Made by a program: the position numbers and the translations under genes. A stretch of DNA of 44,320 nt. Source: Thiotrichales bacterium (GTDB taxonomy: Bacteria > Pseudomonadota > Gammaproteobacteria > J044). Where the stretch lies: NCBI GenBank assembly GCA_024762895.1, contig JANTGN010000001.1:1-44320 (forward strand), in the 5' to 3' direction. Below are positions 1 through 8,538 of this stretch, piece after piece (positions within the stretch are counted from its first letter, which is position 1; the number at the start of each line of letters is the position of its first letter). Below the pieces are notes generated by a model. That model was not told where the DNA came from. It saw nothing but the letters and a program-made list of their open reading frames with translations, and did not search any database.

Positions 1-1436
1 CCCTTGCCACGTGGATAGCGTACGGCAGCCGGACCGTCATGCAGGAAGCCGGTGCTCAGCATCTGCCGACATTCTTTTTCATCGGCAGGGGCCATGACCA
101 GCATATTGGGTATACAGCGCAGATAGGTCAGATCAAAGCTACCGGCGTGGGTCGGTCCATCGGGACCTACCAGACCGGCACGGTCAATGGCAAACAGGAC
201 GGGCAGGTTCTGCAGGGCGACATCATGGATCAGCTGATCATAGGCGCGTTGCAGGAAGGTGGAATAGATCGCCACCACGGGTTTAATCTTTTCACAGGCC
301 ATCCCGGCGGCCAGGGTGACGGCATGCTGCTCGGCAATCGCCACGTCAAAATAGCGATCCGGATATTCCTGTGAGAAACGGACCAGACCGGAACCCTCGC
401 GCATGGCGGGGGTAATGCCCATCAGGCGATCATCGGCCTTGGCCATATCACACAGCCAGTCACCAAAGACCTGTGTATAGGTGGGTGAGCTGGGTTTTTT
501 TCCCTTGGCCAGACCGGCATCCAGGTCGAATTGACCGACGCCATGATAACCACAGGGGTCATCCTCTGCTTTCTCATAACCCTTGCCCTTGCGCGTCACG
601 ACATGCAGCAGACGAGGGCCCTTCAGTTGCTTGAGGTTTCCCAGGGTCTCAAGCAGCAGGTCCAGGTCATGGCCATCGATCGGGCCGTAATAGTGAAAGC
701 CCAGTTCCTCAAACAGGGTACCGGGGACCACCATGCCCTTCATGTGTTCTTCGGTGCGTTTGGCCAGCTCCCACATCGGGTCGGGCATATGTTTCAGGAC
801 CTTCTTGGAACTCTCTCGTACGTTGGAGTAGAAACGGCTTGAGAGGACACGGGTCAGGTAATTTGACATACCGCCCACATTTGGGGAGATGGACATGTCG
901 TTGTCGTTGAGGATAACGATGACATCGGCATCCATGCCACCGGCATGGTTGAGGGCCTCAAAGGCCATACCGGCGGTCATGGCGCCATCGCCGATCACGG
1001 CAATGGATTCACTCTTGAGTCCACGGGCCTGATCGGCAATGGACATGCCCAGGGCAGCACTGATCGAGGTGCTGGAGTGACCAACACCAAAGTCATCATA
1101 GGGGCTTTCTGCGCGCTTTGGGAAACCGGCCAGGCCATCTTTCATGCGCAGGGTCGGCATGTCCTCACGCCGTCCGGTCAGGATCTTGTGGGGGTAACTC
1201 TGGTGCCCGACATCCCAGACGATGTGGTCATGGGGGGTGTTGAAAATACGGTGCAGGGCAATGGTGAGTTCAACCGTACCCAGGTTGGAAGATAAATGGC
1301 CACCCGTGCTTGAGACCGAATCCAGTATGAACTGTCGTAATTCTACGGCAAGTTCATTCAGTTGTTCGGCCTCCAGTTGACGCAAATCCTCAGGTGAATC
1401 AATGCGTTGCAGTATGGGGTACTGTTTGGCGGTCAT
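1..1436 (-). CDS. dxs: 1-deoxy-D-xylulose-5-phosphate synthase, C-terminus cut off by window edge
   Basis: This enzyme condenses pyruvate and glyceraldehyde 3-phosphate to DXP, the first step of the MEP isoprenoid pathway, using thiamine diphosphate in the cytoplasm. About 478 codons are visible. The family is usually about 620-640 residues, so the last quarter lies outside the window. The start ATG reads MTAKQYPILQRIDSPEDLR. Visible motifs are DVGHQSYPHK (about 75-84), FGVGHSSTSIS (about 117-126), the ThDP/Mg motif GDGAMTAG near residues 149-156 with NDNDMSISPN downstream, and the second-domain segment IAEQHAVTLAAG. It is the last visible gene of xseB-ispA-dxs, a common proteobacterial order in which ispA uses the downstream product of the pathway. 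An 88-bp gap with two hairpins separates it from ispA and may carry its own promoter. Confidence in identity is very high. Confidence 0.97.
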   Translation of the reverse strand, partial: MTAKQYPILQRIDSPEDLRQLEAEQLNELAVELRQFILDSVSSTGGHLSSNLGTVELTIALHRIFNTPHDHIVWDVGHQSYPHKILTGRREDMPTLRMKDGLAGFPKRAESPYDDFGVGHSSTSISAALGMSIADQARGLKSESIAVIGDGAMTAGMAFEALNHAGGMDADVIVILNDNDMSISPNVGGMSNYLTRVLSSRFYSNVRESSKKVLKHMPDPMWELAKRTEEHMKGMVVPGTLFEELGFHYYGPIDGHDLDLLLETLGNLKQLKGPRLLHVVTRKGKGYEKAEDDPCGYHGVGQFDLDAGLAKGKKPSSPTYTQVFGDWLCDMAKADDRLMGITPAMREGSGLVRFSQEYPDRYFDVAIAEQHAVTLAAGMACEKIKPVVAIYSTFLQRAYDQLIHDVALQNLPVLFAIDRAGLVGPDGPTHAGSFDLTYLRCIPNMLVMAPADEKECRQMLSTGFLHDGPAAVRYPRGK

Positions 1437-1457
1437 TGGGTAGAACTCTAATTAAAC

Positions 1458-1515
1458 GCTGCATTATACATGCAGCATTAGGCCCCTGTCCTGTCATATC
1501 GCGTCAGGACAGGGG
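1458..1515 (-). promoter_or_regulatory. ispA-dxs intergenic hairpins with possible dxs promoter
   Basis: There are two inverted repeats between ispA and dxs. One has an 11-bp perfect stem (1483-1493 with 1505-1515). The other has a 7-bp perfect stem (1458-1464 with 1470-1476). Neither is followed by a strong T-run on the minus strand, so a simple terminator is not convincing. A minus-strand TATAAT lies at 1463-1468, inside the second hairpin. No good -35 element was found at standard spacing. This may be a processing site, an attenuator or a weak internal promoter. Confidence 0.4.
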
Positions 1516-1524
1516 ATTTTGTGA

Positions 1525-2430
1525 TCAATGTTTGCGATTGACGATGAAATCGGCCACGGCGCGTAGCAGGTCGGCCTCTTCCCCGATGTCAGACAGGGAG
1601 GCCATGGCATCATCATAGAGTATCTTGGCCTCTTCCTTGGAGGCCTCCATGCCAATAATGGCCGGATAGGTCGGTTTATTACGGGCCTCATCGGCACCCT
1701 GCATTTTACCCAGGGTTTCCGTATCACTCTCGATATCGAGGATGTCGTCCTGGATCTGAAACGCCAGGCCGATACACTTGGCAAAATGGTCCAGTCGCTC
1801 GAGTCGGTCAGCATCTATCTGGCCATCGGCCATCGCTCCCATCAATACCGAGGCACGGATCAGGGCACCGGTTTTGTGGATATGCATATTCTCGAGTTCG
1901 GTAATGTTGAGTTCCTTGCCCTCAGAGGCCAGGTCAATGGCCTGCCCCCCCGCCATACCACGAGAACCCGAGGCATGCGTCAGGGTTCTGATGATCTCGA
2001 GTCGCGTCTGTGGCGCATCGGTCATCCTGGGGTCGGTGGCCAGTATATGAAAGGCCAGGGCCTGCAGGGCATCACCGGCCAGGATGGCCGTGGCTTCGTC
2101 AAAGGCCTTGTGATTGGTGGGTTTACCACGACGCAGGTCATCATCGTCCATGGCTGGCAGATCGTCATGGATCAGGGAGTAGACATGGATGATCTCAACG
2201 GCAGCCGCCGGGCCATCCAGTTGCTCCTCACTGGCGCCCACGGCCTTGCCGGCGGCATAGACCAGCAGTGGACGTACCCGTTTGCCACCCTCAAGTACGG
2301 AGTAGCGCATCGATTCGTGCAGGCGTGTTGGGGAGAGTTCGCTGGCAGGCAGCCAGTGGTCGAGTACTTTTTCGATTCGATCCTGATAAGTCTTAAACTG
2401 TGCAGCAATATCAGACGATGTCATGTTCAT
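1525..2430 (-). CDS. ispA: Farnesyl diphosphate synthase (short-chain trans-prenyltransferase)
   Basis: This enzyme adds isopentenyl diphosphate to DMAPP and GPP to give farnesyl diphosphate, the precursor of quinones and undecaprenyl carriers. Both aspartate-rich motifs are present: the first as HDDLPAMDDDDLRRG and the second as FQIQDDILDIESD. The GGKRVRP motif near the N-terminus and the DxTLGKMQGADEARNK region are typical. The start is uncertain. ATGs occur at 2448, 2430 and 2424. I chose 2430 because AGGA lies 5 nt upstream; 2424 is nearly as good. The start region overlaps the 3' end of xseB by about 20 bp, implying translational coupling. It is about 301 residues, normal for IspA. It lies between xseB and dxs, which is a conserved order. 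Confidence 0.95.
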   Translation of the reverse strand: MNMTSSDIAAQFKTYQDRIEKVLDHWLPASELSPTRLHESMRYSVLEGGKRVRPLLVYAAGKAVGASEEQLDGPAAAVEIIHVYSLIHDDLPAMDDDDLRRGKPTNHKAFDEATAILAGDALQALAFHILATDPRMTDAPQTRLEIIRTLTHASGSRGMAGGQAIDLASEGKELNITELENMHIHKTGALIRASVLMGAMADGQIDADRLERLDHFAKCIGLAFQIQDDILDIESDTETLGKMQGADEARNKPTYPAIIGMEASKEEAKILYDDAMASLSDIGEEADLLRAVADFIVNRKH

Positions 2431-2650
2431 CAAAATCCTGTTCTTCACCCTTATCAGTGAGTAGATTAACTTTTTGCTCCGCTTCCTTGAGTTCCTTCTG
2501 GCAACTGCGTGTCAGGGCCACGCCGCGTTCGAATTCCTTGAGAGACTCTTCGAGGGGAAGATCGCCCTTTTCCAGTTTAGTGACCAGGGCCTCAAGTTCT
2601 TCCAGGGCGGATTCGAAATCAAAACGGTCTTTGCCAGTTTTTTTACTCAT
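2411..2650 (-). CDS. xseB: Exodeoxyribonuclease VII small subunit
   Basis: This is a 79-residue helical subunit of exonuclease VII, which degrades single-stranded DNA bidirectionally together with XseA. The sequence shows the family core FESALEELEALVTKLEKG followed by LPLEESLKEFERGVALTRSC, a two-helix coiled arrangement that fits PF02609. Its length is normal. It is the first gene of the xseB-ispA-dxs run, with its 3' end overlapping the ispA start. The large subunit xseA is not in this window. Confidence 0.95.
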   Translation of the reverse strand: MSKKTGKDRFDFESALEELEALVTKLEKGDLPLEESLKEFERGVALTRSCQKELKEAEQKVNLLTDKGEEQDFDEHDIV

Positions 2651-2715
2651 GGTCTCTTACCTCGAAGGTGATCAAAAAAGAAGCGAGCTGGTACATGGCT
2701 TATTTTTCGGCGTAC

Positions 2716-2744
2716 ACAGTACTGGCTATGTCCAGAGACGTCAA
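2716..2744 (-). promoter_or_regulatory. Possible sigma-70 promoter for xseB-ispA-dxs
   Basis: On the minus strand, TTGACG (2739-2744) is separated by 17 bp from TACTGT (2716-2721), about 65 bp upstream of xseB. The -35 box is one mismatch from consensus. The -10 box is weak, with three of six bases matching. The position fits the 130-bp gap behind the diguanylate cyclase gene. Confidence 0.35.
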
Positions 2745-2780
2745 TTCTATTGCCGTCAGGGAATCCGGGCGTTGATGAAT

Positions 2781-4733
2781 TCAGGACATCCAGCTGATAA
2801 CACGGTTGCGGCCCTGGTGCTTGGCCTCATACAGGGCCTCGTCGGCATGGCTCAGAGCGATCTCTATGCCCTCGGAAGTGACCTCGGCAATGCCGATGCT
2901 GACGGTGAGGGGAATTCGTGTGCCAGCATAGGCGACAGGGTTGTTCTCAAGCATGGTTCGTATGCGATCGGCGACCAGCTCCGCGTCTTCAAGGTCGGTG
3001 TCGGGCATCAGGATGGCAAACTCCTCACCGCCCATGCGTCCGAGTATGTCACCCTCGCGCAGATTCTTGCGGCACTGGTTGACGAAGTGGATCAGTGCAT
3101 CATCACCGGCCTGATGGCCCCAGTTATCGTTAATCCGTTTGAAGTAATCGAGGTCGAGCATCAACAGGCAACTGACCCTGCGGTTACGTTGATTACGGGT
3201 GAATTCCTTATTGGCCAGTTCAATGAACATGCGGTGGTTATAGCACCCTGTTAACGGATCGGTGATGGCCAGCGTCTCCAGTTTGCTCTGGAAGGTCTTG
3301 ATTTTGCTGATATCAATGAGGATGCCTCGTTCACCCTTGACGATGTTTCCTTCTTCGATGGGGGAAGTCCTGAGCAGGGCAGGGAAGGTCGTTCCATCAC
3401 TGCACTGAACCTTGTATTCGACATTTCTATTTTCGGGCAATAGTGAGCTGGGAAGAGGGGATACGGTCTCGACGCGGTAGTAAAGGTCTTTCTGGTAGAT
3501 ACCGTGCTCCAGGCTGGAGCGTGAGTAGCCCAGCCGTGTCAGACCAGTCAGGTTCATAAAGGTAATGCGGCCATTGCCATTGCTCTCAAAAATAATCTCT
3601 GGGAGGAGGTCGGTCATTTCACGAAACCGTTGTTCACTTTTATGCAGGGCTCGGTGGGTGCGTCGATTGTATTCCACCAGGATGATCGACATACCCAGCA
3701 GTATCAGCAGAATGAATTCCGTTTTCATGTTGAAGAGGACATTCCATTTCAGGCTGCTTTCGTCAATAAAGGCCACGAGGTTCCAGGGCGCGGCCTTGAG
3801 GGAATGATTCAGAATGATCTGTCCCTTAAGCTTTGAGGTCCCGCTGCGATCCAGCACCGTGTTGACATCGGTTTCATCTAATCCTGCTGGCAGGATGTCG
3901 TGCACATAAATGATTTGGTTATCAGTGTTTTCAGTACTTCCGGCCTGGGCCAGGACCTGTTGCTGCCCATTGCTGATCATCAGGTTGGTTTTCGCCGGAT
4001 GGAGTTTCAACAGGTATTCCCTGAGGTTTTTCAGGGTCAGGTCTATCGCAACGATGCCCTGAAACTCATCGTTGACATAGACCGGGGCCCCCAGTGTCAC
4101 CATCTGTCCCTGGCCATATTCATCCAGGTAGGTGTCGGTCCAGTACAAACGGCGACTCGGATTTTTTTCCGGTGTGCCGAGCTGGTAAAAAGGCAGGTCA
4201 TAGAAAGTGGGAGAGAAGTGAAACTCTGTCGGGTCAGTCCACGGGGCAGCCAGTACAAACTGCCGCTTGGACAGGTAATACACCCAGGTGGCATCGGGAA
4301 TGTCTCTACGGGTGTCCGCCAGTAATGGGGCGGCCGTCAGGGCGGTGAGAAAGTCACGCAGCAGGTCGGGGTCCCGGGTATCAAAATGGCCAGCTCCGGT
4401 CAGGTGTTCTTTGTAGGGACCTTCATCCGTCGGTACGACGAGGTCGACTGAAAAGCCATTCCACTCCTCATGGTAGTGCATCTGGGGCAGGCCGGTGCCA
4501 TAGGGAGCAGAGGCGTTCGATAAGGAGGCCCTCATCAACAGTACATGATGCTCGGTCATCGAGAGCATCTGGTCTATATGTAGTGCGGTTTGCAGGAACT
4601 GGAACTCAAGAGACTTGAGTTGTTGCTCAAAGCGTTCCTGAAAAAACAGGGTAATAATTAGTGTTGCCGTCAGCAGTATTAACCCATAAAGCGGGTAAAG
4701 CATACGGTAGGATCGATGTCTCTTTGGCGGCAC
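2781..4733 (-). CDS. Membrane-bound sensor diguanylate cyclase (periplasmic sensor-PAS-GGDEF)
   Basis: This enzyme makes c-di-GMP from two GTP in response to an unknown periplasmic signal. It has 650 residues. TM1 is at about 13-30, followed by a periplasmic region of about 300 residues that looks like a Cache-type sensor (I infer this from length and the YWTDTYLDEYG stretch). TM2 is at about 338-354, a PAS domain at about 365-480, and a C-terminal GGDEF domain from about 490. The active-site motif is GGEEF (568-572). RxxD lies five residues upstream (559-562), so the product-inhibition I-site is intact. There is no EAL domain. It lies about 80 bp downstream of the TRAP transporter genes in the same orientation and may be cotranscribed with them. 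That a transporter substrate is its signal is speculation. Confidence 0.9.
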   Translation of the reverse strand: MPPKRHRSYRMLYPLYGLILLTATLIITLFFQERFEQQLKSLEFQFLQTALHIDQMLSMTEHHVLLMRASLSNASAPYGTGLPQMHYHEEWNGFSVDLVVPTDEGPYKEHLTGAGHFDTRDPDLLRDFLTALTAAPLLADTRRDIPDATWVYYLSKRQFVLAAPWTDPTEFHFSPTFYDLPFYQLGTPEKNPSRRLYWTDTYLDEYGQGQMVTLGAPVYVNDEFQGIVAIDLTLKNLREYLLKLHPAKTNLMISNGQQQVLAQAGSTENTDNQIIYVHDILPAGLDETDVNTVLDRSGTSKLKGQIILNHSLKAAPWNLVAFIDESSLKWNVLFNMKTEFILLILLGMSIILVEYNRRTHRALHKSEQRFREMTDLLPEIIFESNGNGRITFMNLTGLTRLGYSRSSLEHGIYQKDLYYRVETVSPLPSSLLPENRNVEYKVQCSDGTTFPALLRTSPIEEGNIVKGERGILIDISKIKTFQSKLETLAITDPLTGCYNHRMFIELANKEFTRNQRNRRVSCLLMLDLDYFKRINDNWGHQAGDDALIHFVNQCRKNLREGDILGRMGGEEFAILMPDTDLEDAELVADRIRTMLENNPVAYAGTRIPLTVSIGIAEVTSEGIEIALSHADEALYEAKHQGRNRVISWMS

Positions 4734-4814
4734 GATGTTTTAGTTAATTCTTATCAATTGTGATTATTTTCCTATTGGGACAACGCTACCGGCTTGAATC
4801 GTATCAGTCAATTA

Positions 4815-6086
4815 TCAGGTGATCAGAAACAGGCTCAGGGCTGGCCAGTAGGTAATCACCAGGACGGCAAACAGGAGGATAAAGAAAAACGGCAGGCTGG
4901 CCAGATAGAGCTCCATGACCGGTTTATTGAAGCGATGACTGGCTATAAACAGATTCATACCCACGGGAGGGGTGAAATAACCCAGCTGCATATTGGCCAG
5001 GAAGATCAGACCCAGATGCACGGGATGAATCCCATATCCTGCAGCGATGGGCAGTATGATAGGGATAATAATGACCAGGGCGGAAAAGATGTCCAGCATC
5101 ATGCCCAGGACCAGCAGAAACAGGTTGAGCAGTATCAGGAAGGTCCACTTGTTATCGATATGGGCGCGTATGGTATCGAATAGCTGGCTGGGTATTTCGG
5201 CATCGACGAGATAGTTGGTCGAGGCCAGCGAGACACCAAGGATAATGATAATGGCGCCAACCAGCATCATGGATTCACGAATGATACGGGGTAATTCCCG
5301 AAGTGGGATCTCCCTTTTAATAAATACCTCCACGATGAGGACATAGACGGCCGTCACCGCGGCGGCCTCCGATACGACGACATAACCCCCGTAGATGCCG
5401 CCTAATATCAGAATTGGCAGAGGGATCTCCCAGGCGGCGTCCTTGATGGCGGCCAGTATCTCCTGTCGGTCGACCTTCACCCTCGTATGCTGGGGCGGCT
5501 GGTTCCAGATGCTCCAGGCAGACAGCATGGCCAGCATCAGCATACCGGGCAGGATGCCGGCCAGGAACAGGTCATCAATACTAACGGGGGTATCCAGTGA
5601 GACCTGTTGGGCAACGACGCCATAGAGAATGAGGGGTAACGAGGGGGCAAAAAGCAGACCCAGGCTACCCGAGGTGGTGATCAGCCCCAGATTGAAGCGT
5701 TCGGCATACCCGGCATGTTTCAGGGCCGGATAGAGCAGGGCGCCCAGTGCGACGATCGTGACACCCGAGGCACCCGTGAAGGCCGTGAACAGGGCACAGG
5801 CGATGAGTGAAACGATGGCCAGCCCCCCGGGCACCCAGCCCAGCAGGGCATTGGTCATACGCACGAGTCGGCCCGGGGCCTGGCTTTCACCCAGCACATA
5901 GCCGGCAAAGGTGAACAGGGGAATGGCCAGGAGTACGGGCATATCGGCCAGGCGATAGATCTCAATCGCCACGACCTGCAGGTCGATCTCGGCATTATGA
6001 AATCCCCACAGGGCGCTGCTGCCGATGATGCTGAACAGGGGGGCACCTAATAAGGCCAGCAGGATCAGGAGGACGACAAAGATCAC
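4815..6086 (-). CDS. TRAP transporter large permease (M component)
   Basis: This is the large membrane subunit that carries the sodium-coupled transport path of a tripartite TRAP transporter in the inner membrane. It is 423 residues, the usual DctM length, and strongly hydrophobic throughout with roughly a dozen membrane segments. Typical DctM features include PVLLAIPLFTFAGYVLGES near 50-68, the segment FTAFTGASGVTIVALG, and PPVGMNLFIAS near the C-terminus. Its ATG overlaps the stop codon of the small permease gene by 4 bp, so the two are translationally coupled. The substrate cannot be read from this subunit; see the P-component entry. Confidence 0.93.
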   Translation of the reverse strand: MIFVVLLILLALLGAPLFSIIGSSALWGFHNAEIDLQVVAIEIYRLADMPVLLAIPLFTFAGYVLGESQAPGRLVRMTNALLGWVPGGLAIVSLIACALFTAFTGASGVTIVALGALLYPALKHAGYAERFNLGLITTSGSLGLLFAPSLPLILYGVVAQQVSLDTPVSIDDLFLAGILPGMLMLAMLSAWSIWNQPPQHTRVKVDRQEILAAIKDAAWEIPLPILILGGIYGGYVVVSEAAAVTAVYVLIVEVFIKREIPLRELPRIIRESMMLVGAIIIILGVSLASTNYLVDAEIPSQLFDTIRAHIDNKWTFLILLNLFLLVLGMMLDIFSALVIIIPIILPIAAGYGIHPVHLGLIFLANMQLGYFTPPVGMNLFIASHRFNKPVMELYLASLPFFFILLFAVLVITYWPALSLFLIT

Positions 6087-6595
6087 GTCACCTCCCCACG
6101 GATCAGCCAGTAGATACCGGATACCACCTCGCAGAGATAGCGCAGGGCGATGACACCGAATCCCAGGGGGATGACGGCCTCCAGTAGCCAGGCGGGGATA
6201 TTGGCAAAGGCCTGATCACCCATGCCCCATTCATCGATGACAAACCATAAGGCATGCCAGGCAATGAGGCCGGAGACACTCGCAGCAAACAGCCGGGTGA
6301 TGATCTGGCTGATGGCCTTTTGCCGGGGAGTCAGGAGGCGTGTCAGCACATCGATACTGATCTGTTTGTTTTCACGGGTCGCCACCAGTGCACCCAGCAA
6401 TCCAATCCAGAGCACCAGCACCCTGAGCAGGGGGTCGATCCAGATGAATCCGGTGTCAAAGATGTTACGTAGAACGATCTGGCCAAAGGCCAGGAAGACC
6501 ATACTGAGTAAAATGAACACCAGCAGACCATCTTCGATTCGGTGTAAAAACCGAATGGGGCGGCACACCGATCGCCTGTGGGGTTCGGTTTCCAC
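6083..6595 (-). CDS. TRAP transporter small permease (Q component)
   Basis: This is a 170-residue, four-helix inner-membrane subunit that pairs with the large permease. It shows the DctQ pattern: an N-terminal arm, first helix LLVFILLSMVFLAFGQIVLR, then WIDPLLRVLVLWIGLLGALVATRE with the conserved GALVATRE-like end, followed by two more helices. The start is a GTG two bases after the P-gene stop. The 3' end overlaps the large permease gene by 4 bp. Tight packing shows a single transcription unit. Confidence 0.92.
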   Translation of the reverse strand: METEPHRRSVCRPIRFLHRIEDGLLVFILLSMVFLAFGQIVLRNIFDTGFIWIDPLLRVLVLWIGLLGALVATRENKQISIDVLTRLLTPRQKAISQIITRLFAASVSGLIAWHALWFVIDEWGMGDQAFANIPAWLLEAVIPLGFGVIALRYLCEVVSGIYWLIRGEVT

Positions 6596-6597
6596 TA

Positions 6598-7611
6598 TCA
6601 GGGCTGGGGCCTGGCCTGTTGTTGCTTAAAATCAGCCAGCATGGTCTTAACTTTCTGATACATTCCGGGGCTGGCGGCCACCTTACCGGATTCCCTGATG
6701 GTCTCGTCGGCCAGCTTTTTCCAGGTCTTTAATTCATCGCTTTCAGGCTGGACAAATTCGATACCCTGGTTTTTCATGGCCGCAATGGCCTTGAGGTTGT
6801 CTTCGCGATTCAATTTGTCCATGCGTTTGAATACGCCGCTCATCACTTCCATGACGATCTTCTGGTCGGCACTGTTAATCCGTTTGAAACGTTTTTTATC
6901 GACCACCAGTACGCCGATAAGATAACCCAGGGGCACCTCCGTCACTGCCCCCAGGCGTGTATGCCATTGAAAGGCCAGTGCACCCATGGGGGTTCCACCC
7001 ACGGTATCGATGAGACCTGTCTGCAGGCCCGTATAAACATCGGCCAGGGGCAGGGGAATAGGATTGACACCCATCTTGTTGAACAGGGCATCACTGAGTA
7101 CATCATCCTCGGGTACCCAGACCTTATGCGACTGAAGATCGGTCATGCTTCTTATTGCCTCGCTGGACATCATATAGGCGAAACCGCCTTCCGAGATGCC
7201 TAGGCAAACATAACCTCTATCGTCCAGTCCCTGTTTCAGTATGGGGTCGATCTGGGGCCTGACATGATCGATCTCTGCATAGTTACTGAATAACATGGGC
7301 AGGGTATAGATCTGCATGTCGGGGTACAGGGCACTTAATTCACCGCCCGTCATGGCGCCACCGTGTAACTGGCCGAGGCGGATCTTTTTCAGCACGCTTT
7401 TATAATTACCCATCACGCCACCGGGATAAAATTTCAGCTTGACGCGACCGGCTGTTTTTTCATTAATCTGTTTGGCCCCGGCACGCATCTCCTTCATCCA
7501 GGTCGTACCATCGGGTGCAATGGTGGCGATCTTGAGAGTCATGGCCTGGACGCCGGGACTCATGAGTAGAAAGAGGGCAATGATCAGTAGTGTTGGGCGA
7601 TAATTGATCAT
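6598..7611 (-). CDS. TRAP transporter periplasmic substrate-binding protein (P component, DctP family)
   Basis: This is a 337-residue periplasmic receptor that would deliver ligand to the Q/M permease. It has a Sec signal peptide (about 1-23, ending VQA) with no lipobox, then the DctP fold: LKIATIAPDGTTWMKEMRAG at the N-terminus and PLPLADVYTGLQTGLIDTVG in the middle. In most DctP proteins the stretch before this reads K-x-R-V, where the Arg forms a salt bridge to the carboxylate of the ligand. Here it reads HKVWVPEDD, so the Arg is Trp. I infer a ligand that is not a simple organic acid. A TatT-like lipoprotein gene lies 20 bp upstream, as in tetratricopeptide-protein-associated TRAP systems described in Treponema pallidum. 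Confidence 0.93.
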   Translation of the reverse strand: MINYRPTLLIIALFLLMSPGVQAMTLKIATIAPDGTTWMKEMRAGAKQINEKTAGRVKLKFYPGGVMGNYKSVLKKIRLGQLHGGAMTGGELSALYPDMQIYTLPMLFSNYAEIDHVRPQIDPILKQGLDDRGYVCLGISEGGFAYMMSSEAIRSMTDLQSHKVWVPEDDVLSDALFNKMGVNPIPLPLADVYTGLQTGLIDTVGGTPMGALAFQWHTRLGAVTEVPLGYLIGVLVVDKKRFKRINSADQKIVMEVMSGVFKRMDKLNREDNLKAIAAMKNQGIEFVQPESDELKTWKKLADETIRESGKVAASPGMYQKVKTMLADFKQQQARPQP

Positions 7612-7631
7612 GGTTATCGGTTCTCAAATAA

Positions 7632-8480
7632 TCAGAAGAAGTCGGGGGATTCGGCCAATAAAGTCCTGGCCTTTTCCTGTGCCAGTGTATTGATCAGGGT
7701 CTTGCCGGGAATGTCGGCAGATGATTCTATGACCTCCCGAAGCAACTGGTCGTGCAGTGCCTGGTTAAATGTAATACGCGCATAGTACTGGGCATAGAGG
7801 GTCTTGGCCATGAGGTTTTTTCCTGCACTCAACTGGATCGCCTGTTCAAAGTGCTCCCTGGCCAGTTCCGGTTTACCACCCATGGCGGGCGGCATGAGGG
7901 CATTGAGAACGCCCAGGTAGAGGTGCGTGCCGCCCTCGTCATGTTCCGGGTCTATCTCAATGACTCTCTGCATCAGGGTCTTAACTCGTGGGATCTCGGC
8001 GATGGCATTCCAGTCATCGGTGCGGGCCTGTATCCAGCCGGCCAATGCCACCCCCCAGGGATAGACAACATCCAGGTCGGACTGCTGAATATTCTGGACT
8101 GTGAGTTCGAATTCCCTGAATGGAAGCTGGTCCAGGTTACAAAGACCGGGCCGCTTGATGCACAGGGCATGATGGGCGTATTGCAATGCCTTATCGGATA
8201 AGCGTCGAGCGCGTTCCGGATCATGGACAAAGGCCCCGCTATAGGCGCCATACAGACTGCTGCCCGCGACCAGAAGGCTGATATCGTCCGGCGCCCCCTC
8301 GATGAAACTGTCGATCATGATCAGGTAAGCCGGTGCGCCCTGGCGGACGGTCTCCAGATCATTCTGATTCATGATGGCGGTATTCAGATTTTCCGCCATG
8401 CCACGGGTGGCGGAACTCATCATGCTGCTGCACCCGCTCAGAAGTATCAGGCTTAGTAATGCGATAGACCAGCGGCTCAC
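7632..8480 (-). CDS. TatT-like lipoprotein, TPR component of a TRAP transporter
   Basis: This is a 282-residue lipoprotein. The signal sequence ends in LLSGC with the lipidated Cys at 17, so it is membrane-anchored on the periplasmic side. The body is all-helical, with repeats resembling tetratricopeptides, for example ARRLSDKALQYAHHALC and ARTDDWNAIAEIPRVKTLMQRVIEIDP. It fits the TAtT family (T component of TPR-associated TRAP transporters), which in T. pallidum binds the P protein. The start is GTG, supported by AAGGA 8 nt upstream. It is the first gene of the cluster T-P-Q-M, with only 20 bp to the P gene. Its exact function is inferred; a role in receiving or passing on ligand is likely. 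Confidence 0.85.
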   Translation of the reverse strand: MSRWSIALLSLILLSGCSSMMSSATRGMAENLNTAIMNQNDLETVRQGAPAYLIMIDSFIEGAPDDISLLVAGSSLYGAYSGAFVHDPERARRLSDKALQYAHHALCIKRPGLCNLDQLPFREFELTVQNIQQSDLDVVYPWGVALAGWIQARTDDWNAIAEIPRVKTLMQRVIEIDPEHDEGGTHLYLGVLNALMPPAMGGKPELAREHFEQAIQLSAGKNLMAKTLYAQYYARITFNQALHDQLLREVIESSADIPGKTLINTLAQEKARTLLAESPDFF

Positions 8481-8510
8481 ACGAATTTCCTTACGCTTTC
8501 ACAGCTGCGA

Positions 8511-8516
8511 ATTATA
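8511..8516 (-). promoter_or_regulatory. Possible -10 element for the TRAP cluster
   Basis: A perfect minus-strand TATAAT lies 31-36 bp upstream of the TatT-like gene, in the 58-bp gap after radA. No convincing -35 box was found at 16-18 bp. The cluster may therefore use this promoter, read through from radA, or both. Confidence 0.35.
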
Positions 8517-8538
8517 GCGGGTCTGTTTTTTATTTACC

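Noticed and set aside
1786..3254. Long plus-strand open frames opposite ispA, xseB and the diguanylate cyclase
   Set aside because: They cross real genes on the minus strand and show no domain features or ribosome-binding sites.
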